Positions 54,452-63,226 of a stretch of 64,000 bases of DNA are shown here, piece after piece (the first letter of the stretch is position 1; every line of letters starts with the position of its first letter). Below the pieces are notes generated by a model that did not search any database, was not told the origin of the DNA, and saw nothing but the letters and a program-made list of their open reading frames with translations. Source of the DNA: Nocardioides jiangsuensis (GTDB taxonomy: Bacteria; Actinomycetota; Actinomycetes; Propionibacteriales; Nocardioidaceae); assembly GCF_019679455.1 (NCBI RefSeq), contig NZ_JAIEZQ010000002.1:248001-312000 (forward strand), in the 5' to 3' direction. The translations under genes and the position numbers were made by a program.

Positions 54452-55251
54452 GCACCACGTCGGCCGCACCGCTCGTGCGCGCGGAGTTCAAGAAGATCAG
54501 CTCCACCCGGCTGTGGTGGGGCCTGCTCGTCGGCGCCGTGGTGTTCAGCATGATCCAGGCCGCCGTCAACGCGGCCTTCGCCGGGATGGATCCGGGCGCG
54601 GGGCAGCCCGCGACCCCCGGGCTCGACACGCCCGAGGCGATCCGGTCGGTCTACGCGATGTCGATGTTCAGCGGTACCTACATCTTCGCGCTGATCCTCG
54701 GGATCACCGGGATGACCGGCGAGTACCGCTACCAGACGATCACCTCCACCTTCCTGGTCTCCCCGCGGCGGAGCCGGGTGGTCGTCGCGAAGATGCTTGC
54801 GCACCTGGTGATGGGGGCGTTCTTCGGCGTCGTCGCGCTCGCCGGCACGGTGCTCGCCGGCGCGGTCGTGATCGGGGTCCGGGGCGCCGATCTCGGGTTC
54901 GGGGCGGAGCGGCTGTGGCCGACGATGGGCCTCGCGGTGCTCGCGGTGGCGATCTGGACCCTGGTCGGGATCGGCATCGGGACGCTGATCCGCAACCAGA
55001 TCGTGGCCATCCTGCTTGCGGTCTTCGTGACCTTCCTGATCGAGCCGATCCTCACGTTCGCGCTGGCCGCGATCGACCTGGACTGGCTCGTGAAGTGGCT
55101 CCCGACGAACGCCTCCTCGGCGCTGATGGCTCCAGGGAACACGCTGCTCGACTACCTCGACTGGTGGGTCGGCGGGCTCGTGCTCCTCGGGTACGGCCTG
55201 CTCCTCGCGGGACTCGGGATCGCTCTCTCGGTGCGCCGCGACGTGTCCTGA
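54448..55251 (+). CDS. ABC-2 type transporter permease
   Basis: 267 residues with six membrane segments. VRAEFKKISSTRLWWGLLVGAVVFSM opens the protein; the cytosolic loop TGEYRYQTITSTFLVSPRRSRVVVAKM is a hallmark of ABC-2 permeases partnered with NatA-type ATPases. LVGIGIGTLIRNQIVAILLAV and the Asp-rich TALAIDLDW-like extracellular turn follow. GTG 54448 overlaps the ATPase stop. The stop is 16 nt from repeat site C. Confidence 0.9.
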   Translation: MSTTSAAPLVRAEFKKISSTRLWWGLLVGAVVFSMIQAAVNAAFAGMDPGAGQPATPGLDTPEAIRSVYAMSMFSGTYIFALILGITGMTGEYRYQTITSTFLVSPRRSRVVVAKMLAHLVMGAFFGVVALAGTVLAGAVVIGVRGADLGFGAERLWPTMGLAVLAVAIWTLVGIGIGTLIRNQIVAILLAVFVTFLIEPILTFALAAIDLDWLVKWLPTNASSALMAPGNTLLDYLDWWVGGLVLLGYGLLLAGLGIALSVRRDVS

Positions 55252-55266
55252 CCCGGCGCGCTCTCT

Positions 55267-55407
55267 CGTTGAGAGGTCAGTCGTTCCGGGTCGAGAGGTC
55301 AGTCGTTCCGGCTTTGCCGTACGGCGAGGGCGCGGTCGCCGTACGACTGACGCCTCAACGCCGAACGACTGACCTCTCAACGCCGCACGAGTGACGCCTC
55401 GACGAGG
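55267..55407. repeat. REP-like repeat site C, inverted arrangement
   Basis: Two direct units (55267-55289, 55290-55311) and three units in the opposite orientation (55343-55364, 55365-55386, 55387-55407) face each other. The central spacer holds a hairpin GTACGGCG/CGCCGTAC (55319-55326 and 55337-55344). The sirtuin stop codon lies inside the second inverted unit and the third encodes its last residues. The site lies between convergent genes and may act as a bidirectional terminator. Confidence 0.85.
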
Positions 55408-56225
55408 GGGAGGAAGTCGGAGGTGCCGAGGTCCAGGCGGTACGACGCCAGCGGGTCGCCGCGGGTGGCGCCACGGTTCACGATCACCACCGGCTTCCCG
55501 AGCTTATGCGCGTGCCGCACGAACCTCAGGCCCGACATCACCGTCAGCGACGACCCGGCCACGAGCAGGGCGTCCGCCTCCTCGACCGCCTCGTAGCAGC
55601 GCAGCACCCGGTCCTTCGGCACGTTCTCCCCGAAGAACACCACGTCGGGCTTGAGCACCCCGCCGCACGCGTCGCACGACGGCACCCGGAAGTCCCGGGT
55701 GTCCGCGAGCTCCACGTCGCCGTCGGGACGCACCGCGACGTCCCCGTGCCGGCTCTCGAAGCCCGGGTTGAGCGCGGTGAGCCGGTCGTGCAGCGACCGG
55801 CGCGTCGTGCGCTCGCGACAGGACAGGCAGACCACGTCCGAGATCCGCCCGTGCAGCGCGTGCATCCGCCGCGACCCGGCCTGCTCGTGGAGCCCGTCCA
55901 CGTTCTGCGTGATCAGCGTGGAGAGCACCCCGAGGTGCTCGAGCCGCGCCACCGCGTGGTGCCCCGCGTTCGGGACGGCCCGACGCATCCGCGACCAGCC
56001 GAGGTGCGAGCGCGCCCAGTACCGCTGCTGCGCCGTCCGGCCCGACACGAACTCCTGGTAGCTCATCGGCCTCCGCGCCGGCGCGTTCGGCCCGCGGTAG
56101 TCCGGGATCCCCGAGTCGGTGCTCAGCCCGGCCCCCGTCAGCGCCACGAAGCGGTGCGTGGTGAGCACGTGCAGGGCGGCGGCGACGTCGTACGACGCGC
56201 GGGGCACCGCGTCCTTCAGGTCCAC
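55377..56225 (-). CDS. Sirtuin (SIR2-family NAD-dependent deacylase)
   Basis: 282 residues. NAD-binding [15 protein letters not shown] is at 31-45, QNVDGLH at 107-113, catalytic H125 in LHGR. Zinc is bound by C133-x2-C136 and CDACGG further on; the last NAD loop is [11 protein letters not shown]. The C-terminal ASLVRR is encoded by a repeat unit. It removes acyl groups from protein lysines, by family inference. GTG 56225 has TACGCT at 56233-56238 on the minus strand with a 7-nt spacer, so it is leaderless; the earlier GTG at 56246 is less likely. Divergent from a HAD phosphatase. Confidence 0.92.
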   Translation of the reverse strand: MDLKDAVPRASYDVAAALHVLTTHRFVALTGAGLSTDSGIPDYRGPNAPARRPMSYQEFVSGRTAQQRYWARSHLGWSRMRRAVPNAGHHAVARLEHLGVLSTLITQNVDGLHEQAGSRRMHALHGRISDVVCLSCRERTTRRSLHDRLTALNPGFESRHGDVAVRPDGDVELADTRDFRVPSCDACGGVLKPDVVFFGENVPKDRVLRCYEAVEEADALLVAGSSLTVMSGLRFVRHAHKLGKPVVIVNRGATRGDPLASYRLDLGTSDFLPLVEASLVRR

Positions 56226-56255
56226 GCCGTCCAGCGTACGTGCCACGATGAACCC

Positions 56256-57086
56256 ATGACATCGCCCGCGAAACCGGTCAGGACCTGGCTCTCGGACATG
56301 GACGGCGTCCTCGTGCACGAGGAGGAGGCGATCCCCGGCGCGGCCGACTTCGTGAAGCGTCTGAGTGAGCGGGGACGCCCCTTCCTGCTGCTGACGAACA
56401 ACTCGATCTTCACCCCGCGCGACCTCAAGGCCCGGCTCGCCCGCGGCGGGATCGACGTCCCGGAGAGCTCGATCTGGACCTCCGCGCTCGCCACCGCGCA
56501 GTTCCTCGACGACCAGCGCCCCGGCGGGTCGGCGTACGTGATCGGCGAGGCCGGCCTCACCACCGCGATGCACGAGATCGGCTACGTGCTGTCCGAGCGC
56601 GAGCCGGAGTACGTCGTGCTGGGGGAGACCCGCACCTACTCGTTCGAGGCGATCACGACCGCGATCCGGCTGATCGAGAAGGGCGCCCGGTTCATCGCGA
56701 CGAACCCGGACCCGAGCGGCCCCTCGCCGCAGGGACCGATCCCGGCGACCGGGTCGGTGGCGGCGCTGATCACCCGGGCGACCGGCGTGGACCCGTACTT
56801 CGTGGGCAAGCCGAACCCGCTGATGATGCGCTCGGCGCTGAACCGGATCGACGCGCACTCCGAGACCACGGTGATGGTCGGCGACCGGATGGACACCGAC
56901 ATGATCTCGGGTCTCGAGGCCGGTCTGCGGACAGTACTGGTCTTGACCGGCTCCACCCGGGCGGAGCAGGTCGACCGGTTCCCCTACCGGCCCACGATGG
57001 TGCTGGACTCAGTGGCGGATCTCATCCCATTCGTGGACGAGTGGGACGATCCGGACAGCGAGGAAGTCGTCGACTTCGCTCGCTGA
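56256..57086 (+). CDS. HAD-IIA family phosphatase (NagD-like)
   Basis: 276 residues. Motif I is [19 protein letters not shown] (Asp nucleophile in DMDGVL), motif II LLLTNNS, the cap carries [22 protein letters not shown], and motifs III/IV are [16 protein letters not shown] and [19 protein letters not shown]. This is the NagD/PNP phosphatase-like subgroup, likely to act on a sugar or nucleotide monophosphate. ATG 56256 is the start; no strong SD is seen, and CACGAT 6 nt upstream may serve a leaderless mRNA. The 3' end (57022-57086) overlaps antisense the read-through frame described below. Confidence 0.9.
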   Translation: MTSPAKPVRTWLSDMDGVLVHEEEAIPGAADFVKRLSERGRPFLLLTNNSIFTPRDLKARLARGGIDVPESSIWTSALATAQFLDDQRPGGSAYVIGEAGLTTAMHEIGYVLSEREPEYVVLGETRTYSFEAITTAIRLIEKGARFIATNPDPSGPSPQGPIPATGSVAALITRATGVDPYFVGKPNPLMMRSALNRIDAHSETTVMVGDRMDTDMISGLEAGLRTVLVLTGSTRAEQVDRFPYRPTMVLDSVADLIPFVDEWDDPDSEEVVDFAR

Positions 57087-58527
57087 ATCTTGCCGGATTC
57101 GTAGCGAGGATCGCCGTGGACGACGATCTCCGCATACCCTCTCTCGTATGCGTTCTGACTGGGTCCCGGTATCGGCTGCTGCCCTCGTGGCCGGAGTGAT
57201 GGCCCTGGTCCTCGCGCAGATGCTCAACCCCTCGGGACCCAACGCCTCCCCGGCGGACCAGCTGATCGTCGCCTCCGCCAACCCGGGCCGCTGGCTGGCG
57301 ATGAGCGTGCTGTTCTTCGGCGGCGCGGTGAGCCTGATCCTCGGGATGCCGGCCGTCCTCACACTCTTCGACTCCGCCCGTGGCCGTGGCCTCGGGCTGG
57401 TCGGCGTCGTGGTCTTCACCGTCGGCTGCGTCGGGGTCGCGGCCATGGCGGCCCTGATGCTGATGTTCCGGGCACTTGCCCTGGAGGCGCTCAGCAGCGA
57501 CCGGGTCGAGGGCACGGAGCTCCTGCTCGTCAGCGCATCGCTCGAGAACACCGGTCTCAAGGTGATGCTCACCCTGTGGGGCTGGGGGTTCCTGGCCGGG
57601 GTGCTGCTCATCGCGCTGGGGCTGCTCCGCAGCAAGGCGACCGCCGCCTGGGTGCCGGGGCTGATCCTGCTGTTCCTGGCCGAGCAGGTCGTGCTGCCCG
57701 TGGTCCACGCCGACAGCGCGGAGAAGGTCGTCGCCTCGCTCGGGCTGATGCTGCTCGCGGCCGGGTTCACCGGGGTGGCGATGGCGGCCACCGCGCCGGA
57801 GCGTCGGGTCCGGGTCGTCGGCACGCTGCGCCGCCCCGTCGCGTCCTGACCCCGGGACCACGCCGACCCGTCGCCGTCCCGACCTCAGCGGCCCGGCTCG
57901 AGCAGCGGCCCGGCTCGAGCAGCGGCCCGGCTCGATCAGCGGCCCGAACGAGTAGTACCCCTCGCGCCGCACGGACGGCCGGTCCGCCGTACGACGGACG
58001 ACGGTCATCCGGCCCGCGACCGGGACCACCATCACGCCGCCGACGCGCAGCTGCTCCACGAGCTGGTCCGGCAGCACCGAGGCCTCCGCGGACACCAGCA
58101 CCCGGTCGAACGGCGCCTCCGCGGGGAGGCCGAGCGTGTCGGGCAGCGCGGGCTCGATCCGCGCCCAGGTCATCGCGTAGCCGGCCAGGTTCTGCCGCCC
58201 CCACGTCACCAGGGCGGGGACGATCTCGACCCCGACCACCGAACCCGCGGGGCCGACCAGGTCACCGAGCAGCGCGGTCGTCCAGCCCGACCCGCAGCCG
58301 ACGTCGAGCACCCGCATCCCCGGTCCGACGTCGAGCAGCCGGAGCATGTCGCGCACGGTGCTGGGCTGGCTGTTGGTCTGGCCGTGCCCGATCCGGATCG
58401 CGGCGTCGGTCGCGGCGAACCGCCGCTGCCCCCACGGCAGGAAGTCGGCCCGGTCGACATGGTCGAACGCCGCCCGCAGCCGCGCCTCCCCGGTCGTCCC
58501 CGAGCCCGGCACGTCCGCACCGTTCAC
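57022..58527 (-). CDS. Protein-L-isoaspartate methyltransferase-like, stop lost by repeat expansion
   Basis: The conserved domain is about the first 202 residues. Methyltransferase motif I is [16 protein letters not shown]. Upstream are [20 protein letters not shown] and [23 protein letters not shown], and downstream [35 protein letters not shown], typical of PIMT-like proteins. Three tandem 17-bp copies at 57886-57936 shift the frame past a TGA at 57885-57887 that a single copy would read in frame (202 residues). The open frame now runs 501 codons, antisense through the next gene. GTG 58527 overlaps the DUF2277 stop by 4 nt. Either a recent frame loss or an assembly error. Confidence 0.75.
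   Translation of the reverse strand: MNGADVPGSGTTGEARLRAAFDHVDRADFLPWGQRRFAATDAAIRIGHGQTNSQPSTVRDMLRLLDVGPGMRVLDVGCGSGWTTALLGDLVGPAGSVVGVEIVPALVTWGRQNLAGYAMTWARIEPALPDTLGLPAEAPFDRVLVSAEASVLPDQLVEQLRVGGVMVVPVAGRMTVVRRTADRPSVRREGYYSFGPLIEPGRCSSRAAARAGPLRSGRRRVGVVPGSGRDGAAQRADDPDPTLRRGGRHRHPGEPGREQHQPERGDDLLRAVGVDHGQHDLLGQEQQDQPRHPGGGRLAAEQPQRDEQHPGQEPPAPQGEHHLETGVLERCADEQELRALDPVAAERLQGKCPEHQHQGRHGRDPDAADGEDHDADQPEATATGGVEECEDGRHPEDQAHRAAEEQHAHRQPAARVGGGDDQLVRRGGVGSRGVEHLREDQGHHSGHEGSSRYRDPVRTHTREGMRRSSSTAILATNPARFSERSRRLPRCPDRPTRPRMG
57148..57849 (+). CDS. Multi-pass membrane protein of unknown function
   Basis: 233 residues with about seven hydrophobic segments: [98 protein letters not shown] and [20 protein letters not shown]. 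The layout resembles DUF4386-type proteins, like the 62285 gene. TACCCT (57135-57140) lies 7 nt before the ATG, so leaderless. The gene is fully antisense to the read-through frame of the methyltransferase, which argues that that frame is not a natural protein. Confidence 0.75.
   Translation: MRSDWVPVSAAALVAGVMALVLAQMLNPSGPNASPADQLIVASANPGRWLAMSVLFFGGAVSLILGMPAVLTLFDSARGRGLGLVGVVVFTVGCVGVAAMAALMLMFRALALEALSSDRVEGTELLLVSASLENTGLKVMLTLWGWGFLAGVLLIALGLLRSKATAAWVPGLILLFLAEQVVLPVVHADSAEKVVASLGLMLLAAGFTGVAMAATAPERRVRVVGTLRRPVAS
57886..57936. repeat. 17-bp tandem repeat, three copies
   Basis: CAGCGGCCCGGCTCGAG occurs at 57886-57902 and 57903-57919, and once with a final T at 57920-57936. The unit length is not a multiple of three, so each gain or loss changes the frame of the minus-strand methyltransferase gene. 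Confidence 0.92.
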
Positions 58528-58790
58528 GCGTAGCGGGTCGCCGCCCGGGCCCGGGCCTTGGCCGCCTCGACCTCGCGGTCCTTGGGCGGCGCCGTGGTGG
58601 TGAGCTCCTCGAGCAGCCGCGCGGTGACCGCGGCGACGTCGTCCACGGCGCGGTCGAAGGCGTCCTGGTTGGCCTGCGAGGGCCGGGTGCTGCCGCTGAT
58701 CTTGCGGACGTACTGCACCGCGGCGGCGCGCACCTCCTCACGGGTGGCGGGCGGCTCGAAGTTGTGGAGCGTCCGGATGTTCCTGCACAT
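58524..58790 (-). CDS. DUF2277 protein
   Basis: 88 residues. MCRNIRTLHNFEPPATREEV is the strongly conserved DUF2277 beginning, with the invariant Cys near the N-terminus. The remainder (AAVQYVRKISGSTRPSQANQDAFDRAVDDV) is helical. TAGGCT at 58797-58802 lies 6 nt before ATG 58790 on the minus strand, so leaderless. It is translationally coupled to the methyltransferase. The family is widespread and uncharacterised. Confidence 0.9.
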   Translation of the reverse strand: MCRNIRTLHNFEPPATREEVRAAAVQYVRKISGSTRPSQANQDAFDRAVDDVAAVTARLLEELTTTAPPKDREVEAAKARARAATRYA

Positions 58791-58831
58791 AGGCCGAGCC
58801 TACGACCGCCCGGCGCCGTCCGGCAGCAACC

Positions 58832-60823
58832 TCACAGCGTCAGCAGGTCGACCTCGCCGCGGGCCACGACCGCCACCCGACCGTCGTCGAGCGGCAGCGT
58901 CCGCACCGACAGAGCGTCCCAGCCGGCCACCACCGTGCTGGAGCGCGGCGCCAGCGTGCCGTCCTCGCCGAGCCCCATCACCACGAGCCGGCTGCGCCCG
59001 TGCCGGTAGTCCTGCAGCGTGGCCAGCACCGTGCGCCGCTCGGGCAGGTAGGTGAACCCGCGCGGGTCCCAGGCCGCGGTGAACTCGGCGCCCTCGCCGA
59101 ACGCCTCCGTGTCGACCCGGTCCGGCCGGGCCAGGTCGCGCAGGTCGAACACCGCGGCCTGCGCGAAGCGGCTGACACCCTGCCGGTCCGCGTGCTGCCC
59201 GAGGCCGAGCAGGAGGCCGTCGCCGACCGGGTGCAGGTACGACGAGAAGCCGGGGATCTTGAGCGCGCCGAGCACCCGGGGCGCCTCGGGGTCGGCGAGG
59301 TCCACGGCATACAGCGGGTCGGTCCTCCGGAAGGTGACCACGACCGCGAGGTCGCCGAACCAGCGGACGGACTGGATCTGCTCGTCGACGCCGAGCCCGT
59401 CGACCCGGCCGACCTCGGTCAGCCGGTCCCCGCGCTCGGCGAGCACGGTGACCGCGTTCTCGCGCGGGGTCCAGGAGTCCCGGCCGAGCGCGGTGGCCAC
59501 GCGCAGGTTCCCGTCGTGCTCGCTCATCGACCAGCGGTCCACGACCAGGCCGCGGACCCGGCCGGAGGCGACGTAGCGGGTGGAGAGCCCGTCGAGCTCG
59601 AACGCGTGCACCCGCGTGGACAGCGGCGGCGGCCGCCGTACCCGCGCGGGCTCACCGGCGACCAGCGAGTCGCGGACGCCCCACCATCCCCAGCCCTGGT
59701 CGGTGGTGGCCAGGTAGAGCCGGTCCGCGGAGGAGTAGACGGTCTCGCCGGACGCGGTGACCCCGGTGGTACGACGGGCTGCCGGGTCGTCCGCGCGGAA
59801 GGAGACCACGCTGACCGTCCCGAAGCCGGCACCGGCCTCGGGGTGCTCCACGGCGTCGCAGCCCATCAGCCGCTCCCCGGCCGCCGGACGGTCCGGGCGC
59901 TGCTCCGTCGACCGGCCCACCGGCTGCCCCGTGACCGCCCCCGGATCGCCGGTGCTCACCCGCGGGAGCCAGTCGTCGACCGTGCTCTCGCGGAGCAGGC
60001 GGCGGTTCTCGCGGGTCGCCTCCCGCTCGGTGCGCACCCGGTCGGGGTAGACGAAGTCGATGGCGGGCGTGGTCCTGGAGACGACCAGGCGTACGACGTC
60101 ACCGTACTGCCGCGCGGAGACCAGGCCGCCGCCGTAGGTCGCGTCGTGCACGACGGCCGGCGCCGTGGGGTCGCCGAGGTCGACCACCAGGGCCCGGGTC
60201 GACGAGGGCTCCGGCAGGATCGACCGGTCGAGCATCAGCCCGCCGTCACCGCCGGGGCCGGCCAGGTACCCGGACGGCTGGCCGAGCACCACGGCCCGGT
60301 CGCCGACGAGCAGCAGCTCGGGGGCGCCCAGGGCGCGGGGGAGCGGCAGCCGGGAGAGCTCCCGGGGCTTCTCCCCGGAGACGTCGGTGACGACCAGGAA
60401 CGGGCCGTCGACGTGGACGACGAGCGACCCGTCGGTCTTGGCCAGGTCGGGCTCGTCGACCCCGGCCTCCTGCACGTTCGTGCCGGTGGCGCCGGAGCCG
60501 ACCGCGTCGGACACACCGGCCGCGGAGTCGGCCTCGACGGCTCCCGCCGCGGTCCGCATCCCGTACACGACCGGCGGTCCGCCGAGGCCCCACGGGCCGA
60601 CGTGCGGCATGGCCTCGTCGACGTACCACCGCCGCAGCTCCTCGCAGCCCTCGAACGGTCGGAGCCCCGCCGCCGCGGCCGGAGGGGTGCCGAGCGGCGG
60701 GGCCACGAGCACCGGGGCGACGAGCACGGCGAGTGAGGCGCCGACCACGCCGGTGGTGACCAGCGCGACGCCCAGCGCGCCCACCGACAGGCCGGCGCCG
60801 AGTACTGCCGTGGTGCGTCGCAT
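58832..60823 (-). CDS. Secreted beta-propeller domain protein
   Basis: 663 residues. A signal peptide or anchor (VLGAGLSVGALGVALVTTGVVGASLAVLVAPVLV) is followed by FEGCEELRRWYVDEAMPHVGPWGLGG and TNVQEAGVDEPDLAKTDGSLVV, the signature of the C-terminal beta-propeller family of secreted actinobacterial proteins. Repeated blades end in W or F strands (SVRWFGDLAVVVTFRRTDPLYAVDLADPEAP, GEGAEFTAAWDPRGFTYLPERRTVLATL). ATG 60823 has GAGAGGGA 5-6 nt upstream. It may bind a surface ligand; the role is unknown. Confidence 0.85.
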   Translation of the reverse strand: MRRTTAVLGAGLSVGALGVALVTTGVVGASLAVLVAPVLVAPPLGTPPAAAAGLRPFEGCEELRRWYVDEAMPHVGPWGLGGPPVVYGMRTAAGAVEADSAAGVSDAVGSGATGTNVQEAGVDEPDLAKTDGSLVVHVDGPFLVVTDVSGEKPRELSRLPLPRALGAPELLLVGDRAVVLGQPSGYLAGPGGDGGLMLDRSILPEPSSTRALVVDLGDPTAPAVVHDATYGGGLVSARQYGDVVRLVVSRTTPAIDFVYPDRVRTEREATRENRRLLRESTVDDWLPRVSTGDPGAVTGQPVGRSTEQRPDRPAAGERLMGCDAVEHPEAGAGFGTVSVVSFRADDPAARRTTGVTASGETVYSSADRLYLATTDQGWGWWGVRDSLVAGEPARVRRPPPLSTRVHAFELDGLSTRYVASGRVRGLVVDRWSMSEHDGNLRVATALGRDSWTPRENAVTVLAERGDRLTEVGRVDGLGVDEQIQSVRWFGDLAVVVTFRRTDPLYAVDLADPEAPRVLGALKIPGFSSYLHPVGDGLLLGLGQHADRQGVSRFAQAAVFDLRDLARPDRVDTEAFGEGAEFTAAWDPRGFTYLPERRTVLATLQDYRHGRSRLVVMGLGEDGTLAPRSSTVVAGWDALSVRTLPLDDGRVAVVARGEVDLLTL

Positions 60824-60964
60824 CAGGAGTCCCTCTCACCCCCGCCGGCGTCCGTCCGCCGGTCCCTGTGGTGGGACGCACGTTGTCGCCGGGCGGTTCC
60901 ACCCGCCAGAGTGTGCGACCAGACCGGTGCCGCCTGGCGCCGGCGGACCGGGAGGCAGCACACC

Positions 60965-62149
60965 GTGGCAGACCAGCGTGAGTACGACCTCGTCCTCTTC
61001 GGCGCGACCGGGTTCACCGGGGGCCTGACCGCGGAGTACCTCGCCCGTCACGTCCCCGCCGGCTGCCGCTGGGCGCTGGCCGGGCGCAACCCGGCGAAGC
61101 TCGAGGACGTCCGCCGGCGGCTGGCCGCGATCACCCCCGGCCTGGAGGACCTCCCGCTGCTGCACGCCGACGCCACCGACCCGGCCTCCCTCGCCGCGGT
61201 CGCGGGCGCCGCGCGGGTGGTGGTCACGACGGTCGGCCCCTACATCGAGTACGGCGAGCCGCTGGTCGCCGCGTGCGCCGAGGCGGGCACCGACTACGTC
61301 GACCTGACCGGCGAGCCGGAGTTCGCCGACCTCATGTACGTGCGGCACCACACGCGCGCGACCCAGACCGGAGCCCGCATCGTGCACGCCTGCGGCTTCG
61401 ACTCCGTCCCGCACGACCTCGGGGTGCTGTTCACCGTGCAGCAGCTGCCCGAGGGCGTGCCGCTGCGGGTGCGCGGCATGCTGCGGGCCGGTGGCACGTT
61501 CTCCGGCGGGACCTTCCACTCCGCGGTCACCGCGTTCTCCCGCGGCCGGCAGACGAAGCAGGCGTCTGCGGCCCGCCGGAAGGCCGAGCCCCGTCCCGCG
61601 GACCGTCGCGTCCGGGCCGGCGCGCGGCCCCCGCACCGCGACGCCGCGACCGGCTGGTGGCTCGTGCCGCTGCCGACCATCGACCCGCTCGTGGTGAAGC
61701 GCTCCGCGGCGGCCCTCGAGCGCTACGGCCCCGACTTCGAGTACGCCCACTACGCCGCGGTGAAGCGGCTGCCGACCGTGGTCGGCGGCATCGCCGGGAT
61801 GGGCGCCCTGGTCGCCGCCGCGCAGGTGCCGCCGCTGCGCCGGCTGATCCTGAGCCGGGTGCCGCAGGGGGAGGGGCCGAGCGAGGAGCGCCGCGCCCGG
61901 TCCTGGTTCTCCGTGCGGTTCGTGGGCGAAGGCGGCGGCCGCCGGGTCCGGACCGAGGTGTCCGGGGGCGACCCGGGCTACGGAGAGACGGCGAAGATGC
62001 TCGCCGAGTCCGCGCTCTGCCTGGCCTTCGACGACAACCCGCCCAGCGCGGGCTGCGTGACCACCGCGGTGGCCATGGGCGACCGGCTCATCGGCCGCCT
62101 GGTGAAGGCCGGGATCGGCTTCGAGGTGCTCGAGGACGCCCCGGTCTGA
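60965..62149 (+). CDS. Saccharopine dehydrogenase-like / trans-acting enoyl-reductase family protein
   Basis: 394 residues. A Rossmann GATGFTGGLTAEYLARH (about 14-30) binds NADP, followed by VDLTGEPEFADLMYVRHHTRATQTGARIVHACGFDSVPHDLGVLF, the hallmark of the saccharopine-dehydrogenase-like family that includes the mycobacterial trans-acting enoyl reductases of phthiocerol lipid synthesis. A later part (SWFSVRFVGEGGGRRVRTEVSGGDPGYGETAKM) binds substrate. GTG 60965 is preferred. It is divergent from the beta-propeller gene; no lipid-synthase genes are near, so the substrate is open. Confidence 0.88.
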   Translation: MADQREYDLVLFGATGFTGGLTAEYLARHVPAGCRWALAGRNPAKLEDVRRRLAAITPGLEDLPLLHADATDPASLAAVAGAARVVVTTVGPYIEYGEPLVAACAEAGTDYVDLTGEPEFADLMYVRHHTRATQTGARIVHACGFDSVPHDLGVLFTVQQLPEGVPLRVRGMLRAGGTFSGGTFHSAVTAFSRGRQTKQASAARRKAEPRPADRRVRAGARPPHRDAATGWWLVPLPTIDPLVVKRSAAALERYGPDFEYAHYAAVKRLPTVVGGIAGMGALVAAAQVPPLRRLILSRVPQGEGPSEERRARSWFSVRFVGEGGGRRVRTEVSGGDPGYGETAKMLAESALCLAFDDNPPSAGCVTTAVAMGDRLIGRLVKAGIGFEVLEDAPV

Positions 62150-62284
62150 CCCCCTTTGCGGTCGGCCCGGAGCCCCGCTCCGGATGCCCCGGTTCGTCCC
62201 CTTGACGGGGGTCCGGATGCGCGGATGATCAGGAGTGAGCGGGGCTTTCCCCGTGGTGCGTCCCTCCGGAGTAAAGGAGTTGTC

Positions 62285-62977
62285 ATGACGGAGCGCCACG
62301 AGCTTCGATGGGGTGGTTTCGCCGGCTTCGCGTTCGTCGTACTCGCTGTAGTCGCGGCACTGATGCCCGGGCTCCCGCCCCGCGTCACGGCCTCGGCGGA
62401 CGAGATCTCGAGCTACGTCGCCGACGGTCAGGGGCGGCTCATGGTCGCCGCCCTGTTGTGGGCGGTCTCTGCCGCCCTGGTGATCTGGTTCGCCGCGGCG
62501 TTCGCCGAGGCTCTGCGTGAGCGCGAGGAGCGCAGCGACGTGCACATCGCGCTGATGGCAGGCGCCGTGCTGCTCGGCACCGCGATCTTCATGTACGGCG
62601 TCGCCCTGGCCGTGGTGGCCAACGGCCTCACCGGGCGTGACGTCGCGCTGACGGTGGGTGTCTTCCAGGCCACGATGGTCCTCAACGCGATGATCGGTCT
62701 CGCGGCCGCCGTACCGCTGACGGCCGCCGGGATGGGGGTGCTGCGCACCCGGATGCTGCCCGACTGGCTGGGGTACGTCGCCCTCGCCGCGGCCGTCATC
62801 TCGGGCATCACGGCGCTGACGATCTTCGCCACCAGCGGGTCGTTCGTGCCCGGTGGGTCCTACCTGCCGATCGTCACGCTGGTCGCCGGAGGCATCTTCG
62901 TGCTCTCCGCGAGCGGCTACATGGCGCGCGAGCACCTGCCGAGCGCGGTGCCGATGGGACAGATGCGGACCCAGTGA
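62285..62977 (+). CDS. Multi-pass membrane protein (DUF4386-like)
   Basis: 230 residues with about seven membrane segments (FAGFAFVVLAVVAALMPGL, LMVAALLWAVSAALVIWFAAAFAEAL, ALMAGAVLLGTAIFMYGVALAVV, AAAVPLTAAGMGVL, YVALAAAVISGITALTIFA, PIVTLVAGGIFVLSASGYM). ASADEISSYVADGQGRLMV between the first two is a conserved turn of this family. AAAGGAG lies 6 nt before the ATG, one of the better ribosome sites here. A TTGACG hexamer near 62203 may be a -35 box. Function unknown; a terminator follows. Confidence 0.8.
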   Translation: MTERHELRWGGFAGFAFVVLAVVAALMPGLPPRVTASADEISSYVADGQGRLMVAALLWAVSAALVIWFAAAFAEALREREERSDVHIALMAGAVLLGTAIFMYGVALAVVANGLTGRDVALTVGVFQATMVLNAMIGLAAAVPLTAAGMGVLRTRMLPDWLGYVALAAAVISGITALTIFATSGSFVPGGSYLPIVTLVAGGIFVLSASGYMAREHLPSAVPMGQMRTQ

Positions 62978-62987
62978 CCCTCTCCCG

Positions 62988-63022
62988 CGGCCACGCCACG
63001 ACCTCCGGGCCGGGCGTGGCCG
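62988..63022 (+). terminator. Hairpin terminator after the DUF4386-like gene
   Basis: CGGCCACGCC (62988-62997) and GGCGTGGCCG (63013-63022) form a perfect 10-bp stem, 10 nt after the stop. Confidence 0.8.
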
Positions 63023-63226
63023 TTCCCTGTCCGCACACACGGAACCGCCCTCGCCTCGCTCCGGAGCCATGCCGAGGGCCGGTCGGCCCGTCCCGCATGC
63101 CCGGTCGGGCCATGCTGCCCGGTGCCTCCGGGCCATGTTGGAGGGGTTTGCCCGGAACCGCTGCGATGCCCGGAAACCGTGCTTACGGTGGAGGGACAAA
63201 GACTGACATGCAGGGGGTTCTCGACC

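Noticed and set aside
62978-63226. c-di-AMP (ydaO-type) riboswitch before the lytic transglycosylase
   Set aside because: Such genes often have one, but I could not find its conserved core segments here; a covariance search would settle it.
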